Below are positions 50,155 to 59,197 of a DNA stretch of 64,000 bases, piece by piece; the first letter of the stretch is position 1, and each line of letters begins with the position of its first letter. Position numbers and translations under genes: made by a program. The notes under the pieces were generated by a model that ran no database searches, was not told where the DNA came from, and saw nothing but the letters and a program-made list of their open reading frames with translations. This DNA comes from GCA-003244245 sp052390495 (GTDB lineage: Bacteria; Actinomycetota; Actinomycetes; Mycobacteriales; Pseudonocardiaceae): NCBI GenBank assembly GCA_052390495.1, contig JBQTGW010000076.1:1-64000 (forward strand), given 5' to 3'.

Positions 50155-50978
50155 GTGGCGCGGCTCGAGGCGTCGACGGCCACCACCACGGTGGTGATGT
50201 TGTCTCGACCTCCGGATTCCAGCGCGACGTTGGTCAGCATCTCGGCTGCGCTCAGCGGGCTGGCTGCCTCCCGTACTATCACAGCCAGTTCCTCGGAGTT
50301 CCACAAATAGCACCACAACCCGTCGCTGCACAGCAGCACGGCGCCGTTGCCGGTGGTCGCCAACGTCGCGATCTGGGCGGGTTCACGGTCGGCCGTATCA
50401 CCCAGCCAGCGCCACAGCGTCCCGGTGTGCCCGTCACCGTAAGCCTCCTGCGGGCTCTGCCTGCCACCCCGCACTGCTTGACCGGCCCAGGTGTCGTCCG
50501 TGGTCAAACACCGAGAGGGCGGGCCGCCTCGCCCCGCCAGCCAGTAAGCCCGGCTGTCCCCGATCCATCCGACAGTGATCTGCCCGCCGCTGACCACAGC
50601 AGACACGAACGTGCACGCCGGAGCGGTACCACCCTCCTCGGGGCGGCGTAGAGCGGCCACCGCCGCGGCTGCCCCGGCTGCCGCTTCCCGGGTAGCGGTG
50701 ACGAGATCGGCTCGGTTGAGAACCGCAGTGGCCAGCACATTGACCGCCACGTCGACCGCTGCCCGGGATGCCTCATCCGGTCGGTGCGAGGCGGAGACGC
50801 CATCCGCGACGGCGACCACCGTGGTGTCGGCCGTGATCTGCCGTAGTGCCATCGCGTCCTCATTGCGGGTGCGCCGCAGTCCGGGGTCACTGACCCCCGC
50901 TGCAGCACCCAGATCTGTTAGCACCCTGTCGCGCGACGGGGCCTGCACTTGCGGCTGTGCGACTCGATAAACCAGCAC
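50052..50978 (-). CDS. PP2C-family serine/threonine phosphatase
   Basis: A 308-residue PPM phosphatase from GTG 50978 (RBS GGTGGAG). Metal-binding motifs: GVSDPGLRRTRNEDAM (RxxNEDA), VVAVADGVSASHRPDEASRA (ADGVGG-like), TVGWIGDSRAYWL, and NGAVLLCSDGLW, plus GRDNITTVVVAVD. It lacks a membrane helix. Actinobacterial origin regions often carry a PP2C gene that opposes PknA/PknB; this gene is 12 kb from pknB and could serve the same pathway, but pstP is usually closer to pknB, so it may be a paralogue. ATG/GTG choices upstream to 51035 are possible. Confidence 0.87.
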   Translation of the reverse strand: MLVYRVAQPQVQAPSRDRVLTDLGAAAGVSDPGLRRTRNEDAMALRQITADTTVVAVADGVSASHRPDEASRAAVDVAVNVLATAVLNRADLVTATREAAAGAAAAVAALRRPEEGGTAPACTFVSAVVSGGQITVGWIGDSRAYWLAGRGGPPSRCLTTDDTWAGQAVRGGRQSPQEAYGDGHTGTLWRWLGDTADREPAQIATLATTGNGAVLLCSDGLWCYLWNSEELAVIVREAASPLSAAEMLTNVALESGGRDNITTVVVAVDASSRATQAGGSSRKDSTTSFTWGSTAWGSEPSSVNTVMP

Positions 50979-51154
50979 TTTCGCTCCACCCCCAGATACG
51001 GTCTCACTCCTGCGTCCCACCCCCCACCCGGGCACCCGGACTTGAGGTGGCCACTGTCCTGTCTAGCGGGAATACGGATCCACGGACGAGCTAATTCATG
51101 GGGCTGCCAGGCGAACCTGGGAGATGCACCACTGCACAGGGCTATGCGCAGGGT

Positions 51155-51242
51155 GCGGAAGCACTGTGCACAAGGAGCAGACATACCGTGCACAAGGAGC
51201 AGACACACCGTGCACGGGACGCGGACACACCGTGCACGGGGT
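51155..51242 (+). repeat. 22-bp tandem repeat array, four units (locus 3)
   Basis: Four 22-bp units start at 51155, 51177, 51199 and 51221: GCGGAAGCACTGTGCA, GCAGACATACCGTGCAC, GCAGACACACCGTGCAC and GCGGACACACCGTGCAC beginnings. A partial unit starts at 51243. It is located between divergent PP2C (minus) and SARP regulator (plus) genes. Confidence 0.9.
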
Positions 51243-51520
51243 GCGGACACACGCCAGGAGGGGGGTGAAGGGCTGGAAAGCGGGTGCCGCAGCACGGCGG
51301 ATCGCTGATCCGCTGGCCACGACACCCGCCAACCCGGCCACCTCCCCCGTTGGCCGCCAGCATCGACGCTCCGCCAACCGGGTGCTGCGAAGGTCGATTG
51401 GCTCAAGCCTCGCACGCCGAAATGGATGGCGGCTGGACGAGAGTTGGATCGCCCTGTCATCCTTCAGGGACTCGACCCGTACCTTGCGCCACCCCCCGGT
51501 GCACCAGCTAGGAAGACGAT

Positions 51521-54517
51521 ATGGAGTTCCGGCTCTTGGGAGCGCTGGAGGCGCGCCACGGCGGCCGGCCGGTGGATCTCGGCGACCGACAGCAGCGTTA
51601 CGTGTTGGCAGCGCTGCTGCTGGAAGCCAACAAGCCGGTTTCCGTGGAAAGACTTGTTGAGATCGTCTGGGGGCCTGCCGCACACGAGTCCGCCACGAAG
51701 CTCATCAACACCTATATTTCGCGCCTACGGAAGATATTCCGGGAGGCCGAAGTAGCTGAAATTCAATTGGACAAGGATCAACTCAATACTCGCACGCTTC
51801 GTGTAGACCCAGCTAGAATCGATTACTTCCGATTTGCCGAGCTGCGGAACCAGGCCCAGGCGGCGCAGCGAAATCGCGATGACAGCCGGGCTCTCGCGCT
51901 GCTCCGTGAGGCAGCCGAACTCTGGCAGGGAGAGTTCCTTGCCGACCTGGATAATGATGCACTTCGTCTTCCTTATCAGCGTCAGCTGCAACGCATACGA
52001 CTTGACGTCCTACACGATTTGGCCGTACTAGAAATCGACAACGGTGATTACGGATCAGTACAGGATCACCTGTACACAGTCGTTTCCGATAATCCTGAGC
52101 ACGAGCGGCTGGCTGCCCTCCTAGGAAGAGCGATGCTGGCAGCCGGCGACCGCAACGGTGCGCTGGAAGTAGCGAATCGGACGATTACGGTAGTTCGTGA
52201 AAACGGCATGGAGATCTCGTCGGAGCTGAAATCACTACAGGAACTGGCATTACGTAGTGAGACCAAGCGTCGACCCGTGCGGCTGCCGCGGGACCTCGGT
52301 ACATTCACCGGCCGGGACGCCGAACTCGATGCGCTGCTGACTGTCGGGCATATCGCCCACGGTGAGCCCGTACCACCTCCGGTCCTGACTGTCAGTGGAA
52401 TGCCTGGAGTTGGCAAGACTGCACTGGCCATCCACGCCGCTCATAAACTAGCGCCAAACTTTCCAGACGGCCAGCTCTTCGTCGATCTCCATGGCTTCAC
52501 ACCCAACCTTGATCCCGTCCCGCCCGGTCATGCGCTCGGGCGCCTACTCACAATGCTCGGCGTACCAGGCGCTGCTATCCCCAAGGATCTGGAGGACAGA
52601 GCCGCCCTTTATCGCAGCAAGATAGCGAACACTCGCAGACTCATCCTGCTCGACAACGCCAAGGACGAGGCGCAGGTGGAACCGCTGTTGCCGGGCACAG
52701 TGGGCTCTCTTGTCATCGTCACCAGCCGACGCCGACTCAGTGGTCTGGACTACAGCCGCGGAGTGCACCTCGATCCCATGCCGCCAGGCGAAGCACTCGC
52801 GTTGTTCACAAAGATCGTCGGCCCCGAACACATCGGTCGGCAGATCGGTGCGGCACACGATATAATCGAACTGGCCGGAAGGCTACCCCTTGCTATTCGG
52901 CTCGTTACCGGTCGGCTCCTGGCGCATCCTCGCTGGCAACTGGAATACCTTGCGGATTTGCTTCGTAAAAAAGCCCTGCGGCTGACCCAATTCGATCCTG
53001 CAGAACGCCGACTCGCGGCGGCCTTCTACGTATCGTATGAACAGCTCACACCCGAGCAGCAGCAGGTATTCCGTCTGCTCGGCGCCGCATCTGGTCCAGA
53101 ATTCGATAGCTGCTCCGTCGCTGCCTTGGCGGACGCGGCAGAAAGCGACATCGACGGACTACTCGAGATCCTCCATCGTCTCAGCCTGGTGGAGGACGCC
53201 TCGCCGGGGCGCTACCGGCTCCATGACTTGCTTCGTACCTACGCCGAGATGCTCACCGGCGACGATTCGGCCGACCGAGACGCCGCCGTATCCCGGTTGC
53301 TCGATTATTATCTGTACAAGGCAGCTGCCGCTGCGGCTGCCGCCTTCCCACACGATCGACATCGGCTCCCGCCGGACGCCGAACCCATCAAATTCGGTTT
53401 CACATTTGCGGTGGAGGAAGATGCGCTGGACTGGCTGCGGCTAGAGCATCCCAACCTCGTCGCGGCGATTCGGCTCGCGGCTCAGGACGCCCGGAACGAG
53501 GTAGCTTGGAAGCTGGCCTGTGTCGTGTGGCGTTACCTCTACCTCCGCGGGCATCTCGATGATTGGCGGGAGACCCTCTGGCTGGCACTGCACGCGGCGC
53601 GTGCGGCGGGACATGTCTGGGGCCAGGCACAGGCTCTGCAGCAGCTGAGCTTGGCATGCTGGCGAGCCGGAGACTCGCAACAGGCATGGGATCTGGGCAA
53701 CCAGTCCTTACAGCTCTGGCTCTCACTCGGTGATCAACACGGTGAAGCTGACGCGCGCAGTGCCCTCGGCTTGGCAGGTAAGCGACTGGGCCACTTCACC
53801 GATGCGCGCGCACACTACAGCCGGGCGATAGATCTTTACAGTGAGATCAACGACCAGCGCGGTTGTGCCAACGTGTTGGACAATCTCGGTGATCTCGACG
53901 AGCGGCTCGGTTACCTGCAGTCTGCATTAGAACGTCATAACGCGGCGCTGTCGATCCTGTGCACTGTGAACGACAGACAGGGACAGGTGTATGTGTTGAA
54001 CAACATCGGCAGCGTGCGGCAGAAGCTCGGGCAACTCGATGACGCCGTTGCGTTGCACCAGCGTGCGCTGACGATTTCCGAACAGATCGAGTATCCACAT
54101 GGTGCGGCGTTCTCCTTGAACTACCTGGGTGCCGCTTATCGGAACATGGGTGAGCCGGAAACCGCGGCGGGATACCACGGGCGCGCACTCGAAATCGCCA
54201 GAAATCTGGGTGATCCGACACTGGAAACGGATATTCACAACGATCTAGGCGAAACTTATCACGCTGGCGGCGACTACTCAGAGGCTTTGGAAAGCCACCG
54301 GAATGCATTGACCTTTGCTAGCCGAACCGGTGACCTCCGAGAACAGGCCCGGGCCCACCACGGTATTGCACGGGCCATGCATACCGGTGACCTTCACCAA
54401 GGTGCCTACGATCACTGGCTGAAGGCGGTCGCACTGTACCGGGAACTGGACATCCCCGAGGCCGGTCATGCCGAGAAAGAGCTGGGCCAGCTGAATTGCG
54501 CGTGCCGATCTGCATGA
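51521..54517 (+). CDS. AfsR-type SARP regulator (wHTH-BTAD-NB-ARC-TPR)
   Basis: A 998-residue transcription factor. Residues 1-95: OmpR-type winged helix (MEFRLLGALEARHGGRPVDL... TYISRLRKIF). 100-245: bacterial transcriptional-activation domain (FAELRNQAQAAQRN...LHDLAVLEIDNGDYGSVQDH). 260-560: NB-ARC/STAND NTPase with Walker A SGMPGVGKTAL, RRLILLDNAKDEAQVEPLLP and LAGRLPLAIRL. 600-995: TPR repeats (QALQQLSLACWRAGDSQQAW; ALSILCTVNDRQGQVYVLNN; DLGETYHAGGDYSEALESHR). AfsR controls antibiotic synthesis in Streptomyces. Its mid section is less GC-rich than its neighbours, hinting at transfer. A small exported-peptide gene lies 16 bp beyond its stop, convergent, a suggestive partner for the TPR domain. 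Confidence 0.92.
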   Translation: MEFRLLGALEARHGGRPVDLGDRQQRYVLAALLLEANKPVSVERLVEIVWGPAAHESATKLINTYISRLRKIFREAEVAEIQLDKDQLNTRTLRVDPARIDYFRFAELRNQAQAAQRNRDDSRALALLREAAELWQGEFLADLDNDALRLPYQRQLQRIRLDVLHDLAVLEIDNGDYGSVQDHLYTVVSDNPEHERLAALLGRAMLAAGDRNGALEVANRTITVVRENGMEISSELKSLQELALRSETKRRPVRLPRDLGTFTGRDAELDALLTVGHIAHGEPVPPPVLTVSGMPGVGKTALAIHAAHKLAPNFPDGQLFVDLHGFTPNLDPVPPGHALGRLLTMLGVPGAAIPKDLEDRAALYRSKIANTRRLILLDNAKDEAQVEPLLPGTVGSLVIVTSRRRLSGLDYSRGVHLDPMPPGEALALFTKIVGPEHIGRQIGAAHDIIELAGRLPLAIRLVTGRLLAHPRWQLEYLADLLRKKALRLTQFDPAERRLAAAFYVSYEQLTPEQQQVFRLLGAASGPEFDSCSVAALADAAESDIDGLLEILHRLSLVEDASPGRYRLHDLLRTYAEMLTGDDSADRDAAVSRLLDYYLYKAAAAAAAAFPHDRHRLPPDAEPIKFGFTFAVEEDALDWLRLEHPNLVAAIRLAAQDARNEVAWKLACVVWRYLYLRGHLDDWRETLWLALHAARAAGHVWGQAQALQQLSLACWRAGDSQQAWDLGNQSLQLWLSLGDQHGEADARSALGLAGKRLGHFTDARAHYSRAIDLYSEINDQRGCANVLDNLGDLDERLGYLQSALERHNAALSILCTVNDRQGQVYVLNNIGSVRQKLGQLDDAVALHQRALTISEQIEYPHGAAFSLNYLGAAYRNMGEPETAAGYHGRALEIARNLGDPTLETDIHNDLGETYHAGGDYSEALESHRNALTFASRTGDLREQARAHHGIARAMHTGDLHQGAYDHWLKAVALYRELDIPEAGHAEKELGQLNCACRSA

Positions 54518-54533
54518 ATATCACCGCCGTGTG

Positions 54534-54701
54534 CTATCCGCCGAACCACCCTTGACCTGCTTTGTCAGCAGCTTTCGCGGTATGGACCACACTGATCAAT
54601 TGCTCGTCACCGGCGGGCGATGCGGCCAGCGGCTGCGCAGCGAAGAGACCCACGACAATGGCAATCCAGGCCAGTACCAGACAGATTCTCGAGACAGACA
54701 T
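54534..54701 (-). CDS. Small exported peptide next to the TPR regulator
   Basis: A 55-residue ORF from ATG 54701 to stop 54534. MSVSRICLVLAWIAIVVGLF and AAQPLAASPAGDEQ form a Sec signal peptide with likely cleavage after AxA-like sites. The remaining short tail is ISVVHTAKAADKAGQGWFGG, ending in the aromatic-Gly motif GWFGG. The RBS (AAAGG) is reasonable. It is convergent with, and 16 bp from, the SARP-NB-ARC-TPR gene. In RRNPP systems of Firmicutes, small exported pro-peptides next to TPR regulators act as pheromones; such a role here is inference. ATG at 54767 gives a longer version without a signal peptide start. Confidence 0.6.
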   Translation of the reverse strand: MSVSRICLVLAWIAIVVGLFAAQPLAASPAGDEQLISVVHTAKAADKAGQGWFGG

Positions 54702-55137
54702 GATACACCTTTGCTTTCGTGTTGGCGGGCCCATGCGTTTAGCGACGCTACCCCTGTCCGGCAACACCGACCACCCCCTGCTCGGATGAGGATGATACTC
54801 ATCGATTCGGCATGGCCGGTGCCTACGCGAGGGCGTCGGAACGGGCGGTCCGTGGCGACGTCATAGCTGGCGCCTCGTCGTCCAGTGTAGGGGCAGGCTC
54901 GGCAGCGCCCTCCCGGTGGAGGTCGGTCCAACAGCCCCACTGCTACCGTCGTGCGGGTTGGTGACCGGGTCGACGTGGTCTGAGAGGGAACTACCGACCC
55001 AATTGGGTGACCTATGACCCTGGACCAGCGACCCTCAAGGGCGAAACGTTCGATGGGCATCCGTTGGTCGAGGGTGTGATTCGGGTCGTGATCCGGATCC
55101 GAATGGTGGTCCTAGCCTGGGCCGGAGAAGAGGAAAC
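54702..55137. other. Non-coding stretch with palindrome
   Basis: About 435 bp with no convincing gene. A perfect 12-bp palindrome ACCCAATTGGGT at 54997-55008 may be an operator for the small membrane protein gene at 55138 or nothing. The rest shows no repeat or hairpin I can defend. Confidence 0.35.
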
Positions 55138-55233
55138 ATGACGCGGAGCTGGGCCTTGCTGCGGTTCTTCGGGTTGATATTGGCGCTGGCACTGTTCGGT
55201 GTGCTCGTGATGATCGTGAGCCTGTTCGGGTAG
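55138..55233 (+). CDS. 31-residue single-helix membrane protein
   Basis: ATG 55138, RBS GAGGAA 4 bp upstream, stop 55231-55233. It reads MTRSWALLRFFGLILALALF, then GVLVMIVSLFG: a short basic start and one transmembrane helix. No family is known to me. The ORF is short, but its hydrophobic pattern and RBS favour it being real. The STAS-HATPase gene ends 33 bp further on, convergent. Confidence 0.45.
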   Translation: MTRSWALLRFFGLILALALFGVLVMIVSLFG

Positions 55234-55266
55234 TTGACTCACGTCACGTCAGAGGGTGCGGACGAG

Positions 55267-56049
55267 CTAGCTGACGGTGGTCTGGATCCACCGCCTCGGT
55301 GTCCGCCGGGGAAGGCTCAGCACGAGGTCCGCCCAGACAGTTTTGCCCCAGGCGGTGGGGATGATCCCCCAATGGCTCGCCAGGCCCGCAACCAATCGCA
55401 GGCCGTGTGCCCTCGTGGCGGGGCCAACGGCACAGCGGAGCGACGGGACGGGCGGCACCGTGCCGCGGTCGCTCACCTCGATGCGCAAGACCTGCTGACG
55501 GACGGCCACACACAGCTCGATGGGGGGATCAGCATGCTCGACCGCGTTGGTCGCGAGCTCGGTAACGATCATCAGTGCCGCGTCGCGCAGCGCGTCCAGC
55601 CGCCATCGGTTGCACACCTCGTCAAGCACTCGACGGGCAGTCCGGCCGGCATGCGGATCCGCGGGTAGCTGCCGGGTCACCCGCCGCCGGGCCGGGGCCC
55701 GCTCGGCCGCCTCGATGGCCTGTTTGCGAGTGTCGAACACCCGCACGTACAACGGAGCAGATCGGCGGAGCATGGCCCGCGTGGTCGGGCAGGGCGCAGC
55801 GAGGATGAGCTCTCCGTCGGCCGCTGCGGCAGCCATCCGGCCCAGCGCGGGAAACACCGAGACGCTCAGCTCATCCACGTCATCCAGACCGGCAAGATCC
55901 AGTACGATCGCGCTCGGCGAGCCGGCCATGACCTTCAGCGAGACCGTTCGCAGTTGCGGGATGGTGTCCAGCCGCAGCGCGCCCTGCACCTCGATCAGCC
56001 CGATCGGACATGTGCTGTGCACCACACATCTTATCCCGGACTGCTCCAC
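55267..56049 (-). CDS. STAS-HATPase fusion (anti-sigma-factor-like regulator)
   Basis: A 260-residue fusion. Residues 1-115: a STAS domain (IGLIEVQGALRLDTIPQLRT; IVLDLAGLDDVDELSVSVFP). Residues 125-260: GHKL/HATPase_c (RsbW-like) with RRVLDEVCNRWRLDALRDAA, LMIVTELATNAVEHADPPIE (N-box) and the loop GTVPPVPSLRCAVGPATRAH. Its G-box is degenerate (LEIEVSDRGTVPP-like), so kinase activity is uncertain. Such proteins belong to partner-switching systems. No sigma factor lies nearby. Divergent from the conservon operon. Confidence 0.85.
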   Translation of the reverse strand: MEQSGIRCVVHSTCPIGLIEVQGALRLDTIPQLRTVSLKVMAGSPSAIVLDLAGLDDVDELSVSVFPALGRMAAAAADGELILAAPCPTTRAMLRRSAPLYVRVFDTRKQAIEAAERAPARRRVTRQLPADPHAGRTARRVLDEVCNRWRLDALRDAALMIVTELATNAVEHADPPIELCVAVRQQVLRIEVSDRGTVPPVPSLRCAVGPATRAHGLRLVAGLASHWGIIPTAWGKTVWADLVLSLPRRTPRRWIQTTVS

Positions 56050-56189
56050 AGCCTCTCCGTCCCCGACATCACCCGGCCCCGTAGCACCGCCCTACAGAAG
56101 TGCGTACGCGTCTGGGGGACCATCATGAAACCTAACTCGCGATGTCCGCGATGGGCACCGCCGACCGGAGTGAATCGTGACTGGTCACG

Positions 56190-56237
56190 AGCACTACTGC
56201 ATTCGGCCTAATCTCGTGGGCCGCATGCAGTAGTGCT
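56190..56237. repeat. Long inverted repeat between divergent genes
   Basis: Arms AGCACTACTGCAT (56190-56202) and ATGCAGTAGTGCT (56225-56237) are a perfect 13-bp match, with an inner CGGCC/GGCCG pair (56204-56208, 56219-56223) further closing the 22-nt loop. The structure lies upstream of both the STAS-HATPase and CvnA genes and could be a regulator site, an RNA element or a mobile-element relic. Confidence 0.7.
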
Positions 56238-56406
56238 GAAGTACGGATCACCTACTCGGCGTAACGTTCAGGGTTCGCACCGGAACCATATAGCAGTACC
56301 ATTCCGCCGTCTGCCCCAAACACGCGAGCGAGAATTCTCACATGATCATTGTGTCGCTGAGCCCTCTACGACAAGTTGCAACCCCCAACGATGGGTGGGC
56401 CATACG

Positions 56407-58371
56407 GTGTCGCTGACGAGGCTCCTGGACTACCTCCCGCGCGGCAATCTGCTCGACGATGTCGCCTGGCGCAAGCGGCACAAGTCCCTGCTCTGGGTGC
56501 TCTTTGTGCACATCCCCACGTTTCTTGTGTTCGGGCTCTGGCTCGGCTACAGCGTGGTGAACGTCGGGCTCTTCGTGCTGGCCGTCCCGATGGCGTGTCT
56601 GCTGCTCGGCATGGTGGTACCGCACCGGCGGGTGGCCTCGTTCTTCGTCACCGCCGGGTTGGTGTACTGTTCCTCGGCCCTGGTCGGGTTGACGAACGGC
56701 AACATCGAGGCCCACTTCCACTTCTTTGTCATCATCGGCTTCATCGCGCTCTACCAGGACTGGGTGCCGTTCCTGTGGAACATCGTGTTCATGGTGTTCA
56801 GCCACGGCATCGGCACGGCCTGGCAGGCAGATCTGATCTTCAACCATCTGCCTGCGCAAACGAATCCGTGGGTCTGGTCGCTCATCCACGGGATTGCCGT
56901 GCTCTTCGCCTGCGTCGGTGTGGTGATCTTCTGGCGCACCACCGAGGACGAACAGCAGAAAGCGATAGCACTGAGCACCCAGCTGGCTGCGGTGGAGCTC
57001 AACCAACGCAAGTTCACTTCGGAACTGCTGGTCAATCTCGCCCGGCGCAACCAGAGCATGCTCTATCGGCAGTTGGACATCATCAACCAGCTCGAGGAGA
57101 AGGAGCGCGACCCCGACGCACTGGGCGAGCTGTTCCAACTCGACCACCTGGCCACCCGCATCCGACGCAACGCGGAGAGCCTGCTGGTGCTTTCCGGTGA
57201 GGAACCGACCCGGGTCTGGAGCGAGCCGGTGCGCCTCATCGACGTGGTGCGTGCTGCCATCGCCGAGACCGAGGACCTGGACCGGGTCGTGTTCGCCGTC
57301 GACGAGCGGGTGGAGGTGCTCGGCCACACAGTCACCGACCTGACTCATGCGCTGGCCGAGCTGACCGAGAACGCGGTGCGGTACTCCCCGCCGGAGGCCA
57401 ACGTCACCATCCGCACTCGGCCCTACCTGCGGATTCCCGGTGCTGCTGTGCTTACGGTGGAGGACTGGGGGGTCGGAATGCGCCCCGATGACATGGCCGC
57501 AGCCAACGAACTGCTCGCTCGTCCCCGGGATGTCGATTTCTCGATGTCGCAGCGGCTCGGGCTGCACGTCGTGGCCCGGCTCGCCGCTCGTCACCACATC
57601 CAGGCATCTCTCACCCCCACGCCGGGAACCGGCGTCACGGCGGTTGTCGTATTGCCTGCCGACTTGTTCGCAAGCAACCAGCGGCGGCCCGCCCCGGACG
57701 AATTCGTTCGGGTGGATGCCCGCCCCCCCGTCGCCGCTCCGGTCCCCACCGGGCGCGCTACGCAGCCAACCCCACCCATACCGCGCTCGGGCATTCCGAC
57801 GCCTCGGCGCTCCACGAGCAATGGCCAGGCGCACGGCAGCAACGGGCGGGGTCTACACGCCCGGCCCGAGCACGAGGACGCTCGGGACTGGACGGGTTGG
57901 TGGACACCCACCCGGCAGTCGACCGGGCAGGAGTCCGCGCCGGTATCCACGGTGCCGAGCGCAGCCGCCGTCGCACGTGCCGCGCCACGCAGCGCTGAGA
58001 GCACCGGCAGCTCTGCAACCGGCAGCTCTGCAACCGGCAGCTCTGGAGCAGTGACCACAGATCACGATCCGGTGATCGGCACCGCATCCGAGCAGGGACC
58101 CCATGCCCTGCTCACCCGTCGCATCCCACAGGCACACCTCGCCCCCGAGTTGCGCCGCTCGCCTTCGTCGGACGGGGACCGCACCGAGTCGTCGTCGGGT
58201 ACCGAGTCGTCGACCGAGTCGCCGTCGGACGGGCCCCACTCCTCGGCTGCTCCTGACGCGCAGCAGGCCAGGGAGGCCCTGTCCCGTTTCCAGGCCAGCA
58301 GGCAAGCGGCCCAGCAGCAGGTCGATGCCGACGAAACCCGCTCACCGAACGGAACAGGTCCCGAGTCATGA
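56407..58371 (+). CDS. cvnA: Conservon sensor kinase-like protein CvnA
   Basis: A 654-residue membrane GHKL protein. Residues 1-175 hold five or six transmembrane helices, including the EAHFHFFVIIGFIALYQDWV segment, instead of the usual extracytoplasmic NIT sensor. A coiled coil (FTSELLVNLARRNQSMLYRQ) precedes a GHKL ATPase domain with N-box AELTENAVRYSPPEA and G-box DWGVGMRPDD; the typical phospho-His is absent. The C-terminal 210 residues are low-complexity Pro/Ser/Thr, including a GSSAT 15-bp repeat (58006-58050). GTG 56407 starts the conserved MSLTRLLDYLPRGN; no better start lies upstream. The stop overlaps cvnB by 4 bp. Confidence 0.87.
   Translation: MSLTRLLDYLPRGNLLDDVAWRKRHKSLLWVLFVHIPTFLVFGLWLGYSVVNVGLFVLAVPMACLLLGMVVPHRRVASFFVTAGLVYCSSALVGLTNGNIEAHFHFFVIIGFIALYQDWVPFLWNIVFMVFSHGIGTAWQADLIFNHLPAQTNPWVWSLIHGIAVLFACVGVVIFWRTTEDEQQKAIALSTQLAAVELNQRKFTSELLVNLARRNQSMLYRQLDIINQLEEKERDPDALGELFQLDHLATRIRRNAESLLVLSGEEPTRVWSEPVRLIDVVRAAIAETEDLDRVVFAVDERVEVLGHTVTDLTHALAELTENAVRYSPPEANVTIRTRPYLRIPGAAVLTVEDWGVGMRPDDMAAANELLARPRDVDFSMSQRLGLHVVARLAARHHIQASLTPTPGTGVTAVVVLPADLFASNQRRPAPDEFVRVDARPPVAAPVPTGRATQPTPPIPRSGIPTPRRSTSNGQAHGSNGRGLHARPEHEDARDWTGWWTPTRQSTGQESAPVSTVPSAAAVARAAPRSAESTGSSATGSSATGSSGAVTTDHDPVIGTASEQGPHALLTRRIPQAHLAPELRRSPSSDGDRTESSSGTESSTESPSDGPHSSAAPDAQQAREALSRFQASRQAAQQQVDADETRSPNGTGPES
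58006..58050 (+). repeat. 15-bp coding tandem repeat in cvnA
   Basis: Three units GGCAGCTCTGCAACC-type at 58006, 58021 and 58036 (the third diverges at its end). They encode Gly-Ser-Ser-Ala-Thr repeats in the disordered tail. The period is a multiple of 3, so copy-number changes would keep the frame. Confidence 0.85.
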
Positions 58372-58787
58372 GTACGGCTGGCCCGATCAGCGGGCAACTT
58401 GACTGGCTGCTTACCGATTTCATGCGGGGAATCCCAGGAGTGCGGCACACTCTGGTGGTCTCCGGCGACGGCCTGCCGCTGGCCTCCTCGGATGGCATTG
58501 ACGAGATGCTGGGTGACCAGCTTTCGGCCGCCGCCTCGGGGTTGGTGAGTCTGGCGAAGGGGTCCGCGCAGCTGCTGGGCATGGCGCCGGTCAGTCAGAC
58601 CATCGTAGAGATGATGGGTGGTTACCTGTTCATGACATCGATCAGCCAGGGTTCCACGCTTGCCGTGGTCACCGAGCGGCAGTGCGACATGGGGATGGTC
58701 GGCTACGAGATGACGATGCTGGCCGCACGGGTGGGGCACGCGCTGACGCCGGCGCCGCGATCGCCCTCAGACCGGACGTCACCGTGA
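58368..58787 (+). CDS. cvnB: Roadblock/LC7 protein CvnB
   Basis: A 139-residue roadblock/LC7 protein. LDWLLTDFMRGIPGVRHTLV, VSGDGLPLASSDGIDEMLGD and LVSLAKGSAQLLGMAPVSQT are the family's core. It partners the CvnD GTPase as a regulator. Overlaps cvnA (ATGA, 4 bp) and the CvnC start. Confidence 0.93.
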   Translation: MSTAGPISGQLDWLLTDFMRGIPGVRHTLVVSGDGLPLASSDGIDEMLGDQLSAAASGLVSLAKGSAQLLGMAPVSQTIVEMMGGYLFMTSISQGSTLAVVTERQCDMGMVGYEMTMLAARVGHALTPAPRSPSDRTSP

Positions 58788-59197
58788 CCGACAGCGGCAG
58801 TCAGGTGGGCGGACAGCGGGATCGGTACGAAGGTGATTACGGCTGGCGACCGGATGATCGGGTTGTTCCGGCCTATGCGCTCACCCAGGGCCGGACCCGA
58901 ACCGTCGGTCCGGATCTGCCGCTGGAGGCGCTGGTCACTGCCACTGAACTTGCCGTGCAGAACTTGCCGACGCTGCAGGTGGAGCGCCGGGCCATCGTCC
59001 GGATGTCGATGCGGCCGACCTCGGTGGTGGAGATCGGCGCGGTGCTGAACGTCCCGGCAGGCGTGGCCCGGGTACTGGTCAGTGACCTGGCTAACTCCGG
59101 CTTCCTCACCGTGCACCTGCCCCGGTCCACCGACACCATAGGTGGACCGGGTGAAGAGATACTCGGGAGGTTGTTGGATGGACTACGCGCCCGTTGA
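58784..59197 (+). CDS. cvnC: DUF742 protein CvnC
   Basis: A 137-residue DUF742 protein. RVVPAYALTQGRTRTVGPDL, PLEALVTATELAVQNLPTLQ, PTSVVEIGAVLNVPAGVARV, and LLDGLRAR at the end are the winged-helix-like signature. GTG 58784 overlaps the cvnB stop by 4 bp. Its role in conservon signalling is unresolved. Confidence 0.92.
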   Translation: MTDSGSQVGGQRDRYEGDYGWRPDDRVVPAYALTQGRTRTVGPDLPLEALVTATELAVQNLPTLQVERRAIVRMSMRPTSVVEIGAVLNVPAGVARVLVSDLANSGFLTVHLPRSTDTIGGPGEEILGRLLDGLRAR

